From Anaerolineae bacterium (lineage in GTDB: Bacteria > Chloroflexota > Anaerolineae > JAFGEY01), in contig JAFGEY010000076.1 in NCBI GenBank assembly GCA_016931365.1, positions 1-9,775 of the forward strand: a stretch of 9,775 nucleotides of DNA. Direction: 5' to 3'. The position numbers and the translations under genes were made by a program. Position 1 is the stretch's first letter. The number at the start of each line of letters is the position of its first letter. The notes beneath the pieces were generated by a model. That model saw nothing but the letters and a program-made list of their open reading frames with translations, did no database searches and was not told where the DNA came from. This document shows positions 1 to 8,281 of the stretch, piece by piece.

Positions 1-1
1 C

Positions 2-3000
2 GCCTGGGCCGCCGCCGATTACAGCAAAATCAAAGACCGCGTTGATGCGGTCAACCTGTTCCCTGACGGCCTGGAAGACGTCATTGGCGCCGTGGTCTCC
101 CCCGACAAGCAGCACGCGCTGTGGACAGGTGCTGTGTGGCCCCAGGCCAACCCGATGTGGACGCAGTGGGTCGGGGCGGCGAAAGCCAGCAACATCTTTG
201 GCTGGTTGGTTACCAGGCCGCCGGTCTTTCGCAGCAAAATCCTGGAGGGCGTCTACCCGATGCACCCCATGGCGACCTACGCGGTGATCCAGTTGGCGCG
301 GGAAGTCTCTTCACAGAACCGCACGGTGTTCACCTTTTTCTCCAGCGAAAAGGAAGATGTCTTTGAGGACGGTTCGTACCTGTGGTACATCCATACGCAC
401 ACCGTCGCCGACGCGCAAGGCAGCTTGCAGTTCTATACCGTAGACTTGCTGTTCGACTATTTCCGCGCCCGGCTACAGACCACCAACGTAGACCTCACGC
501 CCCTGGCCAAAGAGAGGGTGAGCAACTATGAGGCCGCGCGCATCCAGTTGAAACGTTCGCAAAACCAAAACCCCATGGATCTGGCCAACAGCGGCTTGAT
601 CGAGCGGATTTTGCGGGTGATGCTGATCTTTGATTTGATCGGCGTCCACAATTCGCTGGATAACCTGGCTTTCGGCCTGCACGTCCAGCCCGGTGGACGG
701 GCCGCGTTGGAGGCGCAGTTGGCCGAACTGAGCAAATTCGGCGTGGTGCATCGCAACCCGTCAACCAAGCTTTACGAATTCCGGCGTTCTGACCTCTTTG
801 ACGTAGACAGCGCAGTCGAAGAATACAAGCGCGGAGAGGGCAACCAGCTTGGCAACCTGGCCGTCGAGATCAACACGCTGGCGCCGCTGGCCAAGAAAGA
901 GCAGTACCTGGAAGCCAAAGCCTACAATATGCAGTATGCTGAGGATAAGCGGCTGGAACGGCGCATCGTCGCGTCAGGCGATTTGGCGGCTGAGCGCGTC
1001 CATAACGGCGTCACAGTCAGCTATTTTGAGTGGTTGGAAGCGCAGATCGAACACGAGGTCAGCAAAGCTGGAGATTTTGAGGGCCTGGCGCTCTATGTGG
1101 TTTGTGAGTCAACCGCCGATATCACCAAGGCCCGCGATTTGGCCGCCAAGAACACCTCGCGCCGGATCGTCGTGGCCGTTCCCAGCACGCCCATCGGGTT
1201 CAAAGAGGCCATCCTCAACGTCAAGGCCATTATACAGGTCAATCAGTCGCCTCAGGCCGCACATTTTTCTACCCAGGACAAGGGACTGGTGAGCGAACGC
1301 GATCGCCAGTTCCGTCAGGCGCTGGAAGCGTTGCGAGACGAGCTGTTGGACTCGCGCAAGTTAACCTGGCTGAGCGCGCACGGCAAGGTCTTGCCTGTGG
1401 ATGGCAACAAACCCGACGATGCGGCCACTCGCGTGATGCAAGAGCGGTATCAGCAGCGCACGCGCTTCAGCCACGACGATTTCAACATGATCCACAGCGT
1501 TCAAACCTTTGCCAAGCCCCACAACTCTTTGGTAGAAGCCATCAATGCCCTGCTCAAATCCGGCGCCGCGCTGACCATTGACGAAAAACAAGCCGACAAT
1601 CGCGGGGAGATCCGCTATTTGCAGCGTTGTTTGTATCAACAGGGAGCATTGACGGCAACCCACAAGCAGGGCAATGTCACCCACGTCGAGGTTGAGCGCG
1701 ACATAAGCAAATTTGAGCCCAGGCTGCCGGCATTGGCCGACATGCTCCGCGACATTCAAGCGTTGGGCGAGCAAGAACAGCTCAAATTGCAGGCGTTCTT
1801 TAGCAAATATCGCCAGCCGCCTTATGGCCTGGGCAACATCGCCCTGTCACTTTTGTTTGCCGTGGTGGTTCGCTTTTACGGCGATACCATCAAAGTGAAA
1901 AAAGACAGCACCTCCATCGGCAATCTCTACATCGCCGATTTTGACCTGGTCGCCGACCTGGTCAAAGGCAACTATCCCAACGCTTACGTCCAGTACCGGG
2001 AGATTAGGCCCGGCGAACGCGCGCTGATCAACGGCGTGGTGGGCGTCTTTGCCGGCGGCAGCGCAGCGCAGAGCGATCACACCGCGACCAATGCCTACGA
2101 CGCCATTGCCAAATGGTATCAGGGCATCGCGCCGGTGGCCCAGGTGCCCGATTTCTATCCGGCGTCTGGAGGTGAAGCGACCTTGCGTTTCCTGGCCGCC
2201 CTCGAAAAGCTCAACGCCCAGGACGCGCACACCTTTGTCTTGGGCGAATTACAGACCGTGCTTGGATACGACGCCAACGAAATGGTCACGCCAGTGCGCG
2301 CGCAAGAGATTGTAGCCGCACTGCAAACGGCGCAAGATCATATCGAAGATGCTGAAGAACGGGTGCAAAGCCGCATCCGCGATGGGCTGTGCCAGATTTT
2401 TGGCATTCAGGGCAACACCTGGGACGACGTTTCCGACGGCGTGCGGGCCTGGTACAACAGCCTCGACGCCAACCAGCGCTCTACGGCCGCCGCCTGGCAC
2501 AACGAGGCCAGCAAACCGCTGGCCCAACTCTTTGTGGACCTGGGCAATCCCAGGGACATCTTTCTCGACAAACTGCCGGAACGTCCCAGTTACAACTTTA
2601 AGCGCGTCCGCGATTGGAATGTGAACCTGGTCACGGATTACCTGGCCAAGATTCAAGCGGGCGTGCAGCGCATCCAGGCCAACAAAATCAAGGTGCCAGC
2701 GCCGGTGGTGGAACTCATCGGTGATGATTACAAGGAGCAAAAGGGCACCGTCTTTTTCACCGGCAAACTGGTCTTGCGTCTCTCGCACCCTGATCCCACT
2801 GTACACGTCCTGGTCACCGATTCCTACAGCGATCCCCGCCAGGCCAAGCAGCGGGACGAGTTCCAGGGTGCGAAGGATTTTGACATTGCCGCGTTGGTAC
2901 AGGCTGTACGCTCTACCGTGACCATTCAGTACATTCCCCAAGATGCTGAAGGCAACTGGGGCATTGTGCAATCATTATCGTTTATGGACGAAACCATCGA

Positions 3001-3193
3001 GAACGAAATCCGTAAGCCCAAGAGCCTCATTGCAGAGATGAAATACACGGTCAAATTCGTCTTTCCAACAACCGAGGCTGGAGTGCGCTCTTCGTGCCGG
3101 TCGTTCTTTAGCAGCCTGTTAGAAAATCAAGTGCTGAAACAAGATCGCTTGCGCGAGATCGTGCAGCAAGTGCTAGATGACTTGGACCAATAA
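2..3193 (+). CDS. brxC: BrxC/PglY-family BREX P-loop ATPase, 5'-partial
   Basis: The reading frame is open from the window's left edge (AWAAADYSKI...) to TAA at 3191-3193, so 1063 residues of a larger protein are visible and the true start lies upstream. BrxC/PglY proteins are very large AAA+-type ATPases of BREX phage-defence systems. The Walker A region is expected in the missing N-terminal part, so ATP binding cannot be checked here. Visible support: residues about 86-115 carry the pattern H88-P89 ... SQNRTVFTFFSS, which resembles the 'HP(L/M)...QNERT-F-F' segment of large defence ATPases. A winged-helix-like stretch follows at about 200-265 (LAELSKFGVVHRN...YEF). The C-terminal 600 residues are mixed alpha/beta without recognised catalytic motifs. 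The strongest argument is context: pglZ starts 12 bases downstream and brxL follows. A less specific name (DUF6079-like ATPase) would also fit; the exact BrxC subtype is inferred. Confidence 0.8.
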   Translation, partial: AWAAADYSKIKDRVDAVNLFPDGLEDVIGAVVSPDKQHALWTGAVWPQANPMWTQWVGAAKASNIFGWLVTRPPVFRSKILEGVYPMHPMATYAVIQLAREVSSQNRTVFTFFSSEKEDVFEDGSYLWYIHTHTVADAQGSLQFYTVDLLFDYFRARLQTTNVDLTPLAKERVSNYEAARIQLKRSQNQNPMDLANSGLIERILRVMLIFDLIGVHNSLDNLAFGLHVQPGGRAALEAQLAELSKFGVVHRNPSTKLYEFRRSDLFDVDSAVEEYKRGEGNQLGNLAVEINTLAPLAKKEQYLEAKAYNMQYAEDKRLERRIVASGDLAAERVHNGVTVSYFEWLEAQIEHEVSKAGDFEGLALYVVCESTADITKARDLAAKNTSRRIVVAVPSTPIGFKEAILNVKAIIQVNQSPQAAHFSTQDKGLVSERDRQFRQALEALRDELLDSRKLTWLSAHGKVLPVDGNKPDDAATRVMQERYQQRTRFSHDDFNMIHSVQTFAKPHNSLVEAINALLKSGAALTIDEKQADNRGEIRYLQRCLYQQGALTATHKQGNVTHVEVERDISKFEPRLPALADMLRDIQALGEQEQLKLQAFFSKYRQPPYGLGNIALSLLFAVVVRFYGDTIKVKKDSTSIGNLYIADFDLVADLVKGNYPNAYVQYREIRPGERALINGVVGVFAGGSAAQSDHTATNAYDAIAKWYQGIAPVAQVPDFYPASGGEATLRFLAALEKLNAQDAHTFVLGELQTVLGYDANEMVTPVRAQEIVAALQTAQDHIEDAEERVQSRIRDGLCQIFGIQGNTWDDVSDGVRAWYNSLDANQRSTAAAWHNEASKPLAQLFVDLGNPRDIFLDKLPERPSYNFKRVRDWNVNLVTDYLAKIQAGVQRIQANKIKVPAPVVELIGDDYKEQKGTVFFTGKLVLRLSHPDPTVHVLVTDSYSDPRQAKQRDEFQGAKDFDIAALVQAVRSTVTIQYIPQDAEGNWGIVQSLSFMDETIENEIRKPKSLIAEMKYTVKFVFPTTEAGVRSSCRSFFSSLLENQVLKQDRLREIVQQVLDDLDQ

Positions 3194-3198
3194 GGGAG
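3194..3198 (+). promoter_or_regulatory. Ribosome binding site of pglZ
   Basis: GGGAG directly after the brxC stop codon, 7 bases before the pglZ ATG. It fixes the pglZ start and shows that the 12-base brxC-pglZ junction has no room for another gene, such as a pglX methylase, or for a promoter. Confidence 0.8.
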
Positions 3199-3205
3199 AA
3201 CGGCC

Positions 3206-5575
3206 ATGCCGGTAGAGATCGCTCAAGATGTGGCTGGTTTGCTGAACGTTGCAGACTATGACATGGTCGTAACCGATGTCAGCGATTACGTTCCAACCGT
3301 CCAAAGTGTCAAACAAGCGGCCTGGCAGCCAGATGCGCTGCACATTCTGGTGCGTCATCCTGTCTGCGCTGTCTGGCTGCAACGACTGGCCGCTTCCTAC
3401 AACGATAATCAGGTCCACTATACCACCATCTCGGCGCGCGAACTGCTCGCGCAACGCTGGCAAACGACCGTCCCTGACAACGTTTCCGACCAGGATATCC
3501 TGGCGTCGGGATTTCTAGCCGCCGAGATCGCTCCCCGCAGCGGCCAGACCTACCAGGACATCATCCTGGAACACTACTGGGGCGAATGTTTTACCTTTGC
3601 CAGCCTGCCGCTGCATTTGTTGGGCGAGCTGCTGGAGAGCATTGACGTTCAACGCTGGCAGACGAATCGCTCCCTTCCACTGGTGATGCAAGTTTTTGCA
3701 GAACGGCGACAGCGTTGGCTGTCGCAGGCGCCAAGCAAGAACCACAAAACACTGGCGCAGGCTGTTTTCGAGGCGCCAATGGATCTCAGAACTCGCCTGG
3801 GCGCTTATAAGACGCTGCGGCGTTACCCATCCGTCTTACGCGAAGCCGTACTCGGAGATTGGAACGAGGTCTTTGAACGCGCCAAGGTCAATCCTGAACC
3901 CATTGCGCTGGATGGGCTGGACTTGAGCGCGGCCATTCAAGAGATCCGATATTATCTCAATGGTCTGGCTTCTCAGGTAAAGACACCAGAGGCCCTGACG
4001 CACGTTCTTGACCAGATGAGCGGCTATCTGCGCGAAGAGTTTGCCTGGGTGCAGCAATGCCTGGCCGCGAACGCGCCAACCTGGCCAGTGACCCCGAATC
4101 TGCTAAAGCAAATTGGTACCCGCTTCCAGCCCATCATGGAAGATATTGCTGATGAAATCGCCGCGTTGCGCGCGGCGATCCCTCCGGCTTATCCTCAAGA
4201 CCCCACACATAATCAAACCGCGCAAGCGTGGATCGAGTGGGCGGTCCAGAGCTATCTTCCCTACCGCTTCTGGCTGGAGGAAAACGACCGTTGGGATGCC
4301 ACTGTTGCAGACTATGCGGGCCAGTACGCGGACTGGTTCTTTGCGCACTATACCGAACTCAAGTACCAGGAGCAAAGCCGGTGGGTTTTTGATCTGCTCA
4401 ACCGCGTTTTGCTCCACTTGAAAAAAGGCACAAAAGTGCTGTTCATCGTCGTGGATAACCTCGCCTTCAAGCACGTCGGGTATCTGCGCGAGCAGTTCGC
4501 CCGGCGCGGTTTCCACATTCAGGGAGACTTGGAGCCGGTCTGGGCCGTCATCCCCACAACGACAGAAGTCTCCAAGCATTGCCTGGTGGGTGGGGTGCGG
4601 GAACCTGTGGATATCCAGGGACACAATTACGAAGAAATCCTGGCTAAAAACTGGCAGGGACATTTTGATGGCTATCAGATCGCCTATACCTCGGTGTTGA
4701 GCGATCTCAAAAAGCGCCCTCATTTCGATGCCAACATCCTGCTGCTCAACTACCTGCCCATTGACGCCGTGCTGCATCAAGATGAGCGACAGATCGGGAC
4801 GACGCATACCCGGCAAATCCAGGCGCATCTCGCCGATCTGGTCGAGGTCATCTGCCAGTTTGCCAGGCGCACCGAGGTAGAACAAGAACTGACCGTCGTC
4901 ATTGCTTCTGACCATGGCTCGACCAAAGTGCTGGCCGATAGCGAAGACTGGCTGGACGACAAGTTTTACAAGCAGCAAGCCACCAACCGTCACCATCGTT
5001 ATATTACTGTGTCCGACAACCGGGCCGCCAATCCAACCGCGTATGACCAGAGCCATTGCTATATCCTTCCGGCCAAAACCTTTGGCACGCGCGATTCTTA
5101 TTTCATTCCCCGCGGCTATGGCCTGTTTGTGAAAACCAACGAGAGCATCTATGTCCACGGCGGCCTGACGCCGGAAGAGACCATTGTCCCCTTTATGCAA
5201 CTGGCCAAGGCCGAGATCCAGGTTCAGCAGCCGACATTCCGGCTGACAGACAAGGTCATCCGCTATGCGGTCAAGCAATCACTGGCACTGTCGATAGGCA
5301 ATCCCAACGACTATGATATGCAGATGTTGGAATTGCGCTTCACAGAATCAACAACGGCAGGAATTACTTTTGTTCACATCCCGGCCGGCACATCAATCCA
5401 GGTTTCCCTGCCGGTGCGCATCCCGCGCCAGAGCAGCGGCGGGGACTTGACCGCTATTACCCTTCAAGGCACATTTGAGATCCAGGGGCAAACGCATCCC
5501 ATCGAACCTGTAGCGTTGCCGGTCGAGGTGCGTTCGTTGATGGAAAGCAAAACAGATTTCGACTTTGACTTTTAG
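3206..5575 (+). CDS. pglZ: PglZ-family BREX alkaline-phosphatase-fold protein
   Basis: A 789-residue protein with the PglZ domain (alkaline phosphatase superfamily), the signature component of BREX systems; its exact reaction in defence is not settled. Visible motifs in order: LFIVVDN with Asp417 at the first metal-site position; the nucleophile-site segment IPTTTEVSK (Thr451-453), matching the usual P-T-x-T-x-x-S/T-R region; SDHG (Asp569, His570) as a metal-binding loop; and HGGLTPEE (His651) with the following VPF. The N-terminal 400 residues are mostly helical, as in other long PglZ proteins. The last 130 residues look beta-rich and end in the acidic-aromatic tail TDFDFDF. The ATG at 3206 is preceded by GGGAG at 3194-3198 with 7-base spacing, right after the brxC stop, so the two are probably co-transcribed. 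Full-length and intact, with all metal-site motifs present. Confidence 0.93.
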   Translation: MPVEIAQDVAGLLNVADYDMVVTDVSDYVPTVQSVKQAAWQPDALHILVRHPVCAVWLQRLAASYNDNQVHYTTISARELLAQRWQTTVPDNVSDQDILASGFLAAEIAPRSGQTYQDIILEHYWGECFTFASLPLHLLGELLESIDVQRWQTNRSLPLVMQVFAERRQRWLSQAPSKNHKTLAQAVFEAPMDLRTRLGAYKTLRRYPSVLREAVLGDWNEVFERAKVNPEPIALDGLDLSAAIQEIRYYLNGLASQVKTPEALTHVLDQMSGYLREEFAWVQQCLAANAPTWPVTPNLLKQIGTRFQPIMEDIADEIAALRAAIPPAYPQDPTHNQTAQAWIEWAVQSYLPYRFWLEENDRWDATVADYAGQYADWFFAHYTELKYQEQSRWVFDLLNRVLLHLKKGTKVLFIVVDNLAFKHVGYLREQFARRGFHIQGDLEPVWAVIPTTTEVSKHCLVGGVREPVDIQGHNYEEILAKNWQGHFDGYQIAYTSVLSDLKKRPHFDANILLLNYLPIDAVLHQDERQIGTTHTRQIQAHLADLVEVICQFARRTEVEQELTVVIASDHGSTKVLADSEDWLDDKFYKQQATNRHHRYITVSDNRAANPTAYDQSHCYILPAKTFGTRDSYFIPRGYGLFVKTNESIYVHGGLTPEETIVPFMQLAKAEIQVQQPTFRLTDKVIRYAVKQSLALSIGNPNDYDMQMLELRFTESTTAGITFVHIPAGTSIQVSLPVRIPRQSSGGDLTAITLQGTFEIQGQTHPIEPVALPVEVRSLMESKTDFDFDF

Positions 5576-5627
5576 ACCCGCAAGCCAACGACTTTATTAA
5601 GTCCTGCCTGTTTATTGGAGCAAGTTG
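5576..5627 (+). other. pglZ-brxL intergenic spacer
   Basis: A 52-base spacer, the widest gap inside the BREX operon. It is AT-richer than the flanking genes (ACTTTATTAAG, GTTTATTGGAG) and contains the brxL ribosome binding site GGAG at 5617-5620. No clear -35/-10 pair or hairpin terminator is visible, so read-through from pglZ into brxL is the simplest interpretation. A weak internal promoter cannot be excluded. Confidence 0.5.
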
Positions 5628-7043
5628 ATGCTAGAAACCTTTGAACAAAAAGCCCTGGACTATTATGGCGACGTGATTATCAACAAGTACCTGCTCCACG
5701 AGGCCGGCTTTGGCGCGCGCGCCATTCCGACTTATGTGGGGGAGTGGATTCTGTCCAACTTTGTGCAAGACGGCGAACTGACGCAAGAAAGCCGCGAGCG
5801 CATTGCCGCCTTTTTGGGCAAATATCTGCCTTCTAAGGGACAGAAGGATGAAATCAAGAATCGCCTGCTCAAGATGGATACCGTGCAACTGCTGGACGAT
5901 TTCAGCGTGTCGGTGAACCTCAAAAGTGGGCAGCGCCAACTGCGCATCCCGTTGCTGGACCTCAATGACGCCAACATCGGCGAACCCATCGTAGACGCCA
6001 ATCCGCTGCTCGTTTCCAGCGGTGTGTGGGGCATCGGCACGCTGTTCTACGTGCCCCCTGATGGGCCAGGCGACCGGGGGCAAGTTTGGATGAGAGAGTT
6101 TAGGCCGTTCCAGGTCAGTACAGTAGATTCGGACTATTTCAAAACGTGCCGCCAGCACTTTACATTCGATGAATGGCTGGATCTGATGGTCTCCAGCATC
6201 GGCTTTAATCCTCGTTCTCAAACCCTGGCGCAAAAGATGATCCTGATCACGCGCATCATTCCCCTGGCCGAACCCCGTGTCAATCTGGTGGAACTGGCGC
6301 CCAAAGGCACCGGCAAATCCTTCGTCTATGACAACCTCTCCCGCTATGGTCGCGTCATCGCCGGAGGCAAGATTTCGCCTGCCGTCTTGTTTCATAACCT
6401 GGCCAACCAGATGCCGGGTTTGATCACTCGCTATGACGTGATCGTACTGGATGAAGTACAGAGCATCAGCGGCGACAGCACCGGCGAACTGATCGCCGGC
6501 CTCAAAGTCTACCTGGAATCTGGACGCTTTAGCCGCGGCAACACCATGGGCACATCGGAAGCCGGTTTTGTGATGTTGGGCAACCTTACGCTGGATGAGC
6601 GCCATCAGCCCATCTATACCGACCAGGGGTTATTTCAGGAAATACCCAATTTTTTGCAGGAAACGGCCTTTATTGACCGCATCCACGGCCTGATCGCCGG
6701 GTGGGAGATGGGCCGTGTGACCAAAGACACGCCATCGCATTCGATGGGCTTTAAGGGCGATTTCTTTTCCGAGATTCTGCACGTCTTGCGACGTGATGCG
6801 CATTTCAGTGAGTTTGTGACGCAAGAGATGCGCCTGGTGAATTGCAACGACCTGCGGGATCGCAAAGCGATCACACGCCTGGCGACAGGGTATCTCAAAT
6901 TGCTCTTCCCGGATTTGCAACCGACGGAGGAAGAGTTCAGAGAACACTGTGTGCGCCCTGCTGTCGCACTGCGGCAGCGGGTGCGAGATGAACTGCACAA
7001 ATTGGATCCTGAGTATGCTAAAGTGGAGATAGGATTCGAGTAA
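5628..7043 (+). CDS. brxL: BrxL-family AAA+ ATPase, short form without Lon-like domain
   Basis: A 471-residue protein clearly of the BrxL family ('Lon protease-like' BREX protein). The N-terminal 200 residues match the family (conserved GIGTLFYVPP and HFTFDEWLDLMVSSIGF stretches). The AAA+ core has Walker A PKGTGKS (Lys230), Walker B VIVLDE (Asp275-Glu276), a sensor-like GNL (Asn319) and the ETAFIDR-HGLIAGWE segment (Arg351, arginine-finger region). Long BrxL proteins of about 670-680 residues, such as those in type 1 BREX, continue into a Lon-like C-terminal domain. This one stops at LDPEYAKVEIGFE, close to the boundary. No Lon-like sequence follows in any frame, so it appears to be a natural short family member and not a fresh frameshift. 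Known BrxL proteins assemble as DNA-binding ATPase rings; that role is assumed here. ATG 5628 is chosen because GGAG at 5617-5620 sits 7 bases upstream; an in-frame TTG at 5625 is a less likely start. Confidence 0.93.
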   Translation: MLETFEQKALDYYGDVIINKYLLHEAGFGARAIPTYVGEWILSNFVQDGELTQESRERIAAFLGKYLPSKGQKDEIKNRLLKMDTVQLLDDFSVSVNLKSGQRQLRIPLLDLNDANIGEPIVDANPLLVSSGVWGIGTLFYVPPDGPGDRGQVWMREFRPFQVSTVDSDYFKTCRQHFTFDEWLDLMVSSIGFNPRSQTLAQKMILITRIIPLAEPRVNLVELAPKGTGKSFVYDNLSRYGRVIAGGKISPAVLFHNLANQMPGLITRYDVIVLDEVQSISGDSTGELIAGLKVYLESGRFSRGNTMGTSEAGFVMLGNLTLDERHQPIYTDQGLFQEIPNFLQETAFIDRIHGLIAGWEMGRVTKDTPSHSMGFKGDFFSEILHVLRRDAHFSEFVTQEMRLVNCNDLRDRKAITRLATGYLKLLFPDLQPTEEEFREHCVRPAVALRQRVRDELHKLDPEYAKVEIGFE

Positions 7044-7203
7044 GAGACCATGCCAAGCGCGATCATAAAATAAGTTCACTGATCCTTGTGCATAGTCACA
7101 CCAAGACTCAACCGCCGATTGGATGACCAGTTTGTGCAACATCCTGCCGGATCAGGAGCGCGTCTGGTTCCAATTTTGCGCATTTCACTGAGAATGGAGA
7201 TTG
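7044..7203. other. Intergenic gap marking the 3' edge of the BREX operon
   Basis: 160 bases without a convincing gene. Only a short imperfect inverted repeat (CTTGTG near 7085, CACCAAG near 7099) is visible, and it lacks a T-run, so no intrinsic terminator is called. The longest plus-strand reading without stops runs from about 7096 to TGA at 7189-7191, with an ATG at 7123 (22 residues), has no good ribosome binding site and resembles nothing I recognise. The end of the gap holds the GGAG (7196-7199) of the next gene. A promoter for the downstream genes may lie here but no boxes stand out. Confidence 0.5.
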
Positions 7204-7461
7204 ATGACCAACGATTCACGCGAACGCGAGATCCAGACAGCAGCGGCTGATCTGTCCAACAGCTTGATCCATAAGGACCACTACGCTTCCACCCACCTGG
7301 CGCGGCTGATCCTGGCCGGCGAGGACAGCGCATACCTTTCGCTTGCCCAGGCGATGGCCGAGTGTCTGCAAAGATGGCCCAAAGGCGTGATGCAGGCCGC
7401 CGATGTGCTCACCGTCCTGCGCGCAGCGGCGAGGGATGTCACCGGCGAAACGACGCGCTAA
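7204..7461 (+). CDS. Small helical protein of unknown function
   Basis: An 85-residue protein that I do not recognise. It looks soluble and almost wholly helical: a polar N-terminus (MTNDSREREI), then amphipathic stretches STHLARLILAG, AYLSLAQAMAECLQRW and VLTVLRAAARDV. There are no cysteine pairs, signal peptide or membrane segment. ATG 7204 is preferred because GGAG at 7196-7199 precedes it by 4 bases; an in-frame TTG at 7201 is the alternative. It ends 36 bases before the methyltransferase, so it may be the first gene of that unit. It is the first gene after BREX, but nothing in it indicates a defence role. The clean ribosome binding site and lack of internal stops support a real gene. Confidence 0.65.
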   Translation: MTNDSREREIQTAAADLSNSLIHKDHYASTHLARLILAGEDSAYLSLAQAMAECLQRWPKGVMQAADVLTVLRAAARDVTGETTR

Positions 7462-7497
7462 CCACGCTCCTAACCAGATGGAGAGGATCGAGCCAAT

Positions 7498-8253
7498 ATG
7501 ACAAAGAATAAAGCTCTATGCATATTGGGCGTATCGGCTTCTGCCCTGCTCGCTGCCGGCTGGTGGTTGTACAGCCGCCGCTCAAAAGAGCGCATTCCGA
7601 GCAATGAGGGGCTGGACGACCCGGCAGTTGCCAAAGCATTTGGGCATATTGCCGAAATGCCGCAGATGCGCCTGCTGCACCGGTTCGTGGTTCAGCGTGC
7701 AATGAGAATGATACAACACGGAGACGCCATAGACCTGGGCTGCGGGCCGGGTCATCTGGCCATCTTGCTGGCACAGCGCGCACCGGAACTGCATGTGACA
7801 GGTGTTGACCTGGCCGATGAGATGCTTTCCCAGGGGGAGAAACTTGCCGCACGCGCCGGTGTCGGCGACCGCGTCTCGTTCAAAAAAGGGGATGCGCGGC
7901 AGATTCCCTTCCCGGACGGATCGGTCGACCTGGTGGTCAGCACGCTGTCGCTGCATCACTGGCGCGATCCGGTCGCCGCGCTGAACGAGGTCGCCCGCGT
8001 TCTCCGGCCGGGCAGTTCCTTTTTGATTTTTGACCTGCGCCGCGACCTGGCGATGCCGGTGTGGCTGCTGCTTTGGTTTGCCACCCGTTTCGTCGTGCCG
8101 CCTGCCCTGCGCCGGATCAACGAGCCGATGGGCAGCCGGGACGCGGCCTACACTCCGTCCGAAGCAGCAACGCTGGCGCGGCAGTCACGTTTGAGCGGCT
8201 GGCGAATCACCGCCGGACCACTGTGGTTGACCATCGAAGGGACAATACGATGA
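7498..8253 (+). CDS. Membrane-anchored class I SAM-dependent methyltransferase
   Basis: A 251-residue protein with a Rossmann-type methyltransferase domain of the UbiE/Methyltransf_11 kind. Motif I is DAIDLGCGPGHLA (residues 76-88) and binds SAM. An acidic residue follows at the end of the second strand (GVDLADEM, Asp104), then GDARQIPF (Asp132) and VDLVVSTLSLHHW. Residues about 6-26 form a single hydrophobic segment followed by RRSKER, predicting an N-terminal membrane anchor with the enzyme on the cytoplasmic side. A second hydrophobic stretch at about 186-205 (VWLLLWFATRFVV) may also contact the membrane. The substrate is unknown; a lipid or hydrophobic small molecule is a guess. It lacks the NPPY/DPPY motif of DNA adenine methylases, so it is not the BREX PglX. 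The ribosome binding site GGAGAGG lies near 7480-7486. Its stop overlaps the next ATG (ATGA at 8250-8253). Confidence 0.92.
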   Translation: MTKNKALCILGVSASALLAAGWWLYSRRSKERIPSNEGLDDPAVAKAFGHIAEMPQMRLLHRFVVQRAMRMIQHGDAIDLGCGPGHLAILLAQRAPELHVTGVDLADEMLSQGEKLAARAGVGDRVSFKKGDARQIPFPDGSVDLVVSTLSLHHWRDPVAALNEVARVLRPGSSFLIFDLRRDLAMPVWLLLWFATRFVVPPALRRINEPMGSRDAAYTPSEAATLARQSRLSGWRITAGPLWLTIEGTIR

Positions 8254-8281
8254 CCAGCGATCCGGGAGCGGGTGGAGAATG

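Noticed and set aside
4103..5278. Long minus-strand open frame of 391 codons opposite pglZ.
   Set aside because: It lies wholly antisense to a gene with clear PglZ catalytic motifs. Its translation shows no recognisable domain and it reflects codon bias of the plus-strand gene.
5631..6605. Minus-strand open frame of 324 codons opposite brxL.
   Set aside because: Antisense shadow of the BrxL ATPase core; no family signature of its own and no ribosome binding site context.
7080..7110. Imperfect inverted repeat after brxL considered as a terminator.
   Set aside because: The stem is short with a bulge and no T-run follows, so it does not meet the pattern of an intrinsic terminator.
7123..7191. 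A 22-codon ORF in the gap after brxL.
   Set aside because: No ribosome binding site, no recognisable similarity, and its length is well within chance expectation.
7498..8253. Methyltransferase considered as the missing BREX DNA methylase (PglX).
   Set aside because: It is only 251 residues, has a membrane anchor and lacks an NPPY/DPPY catalytic motif; PglX proteins are much larger N6-adenine methylases.
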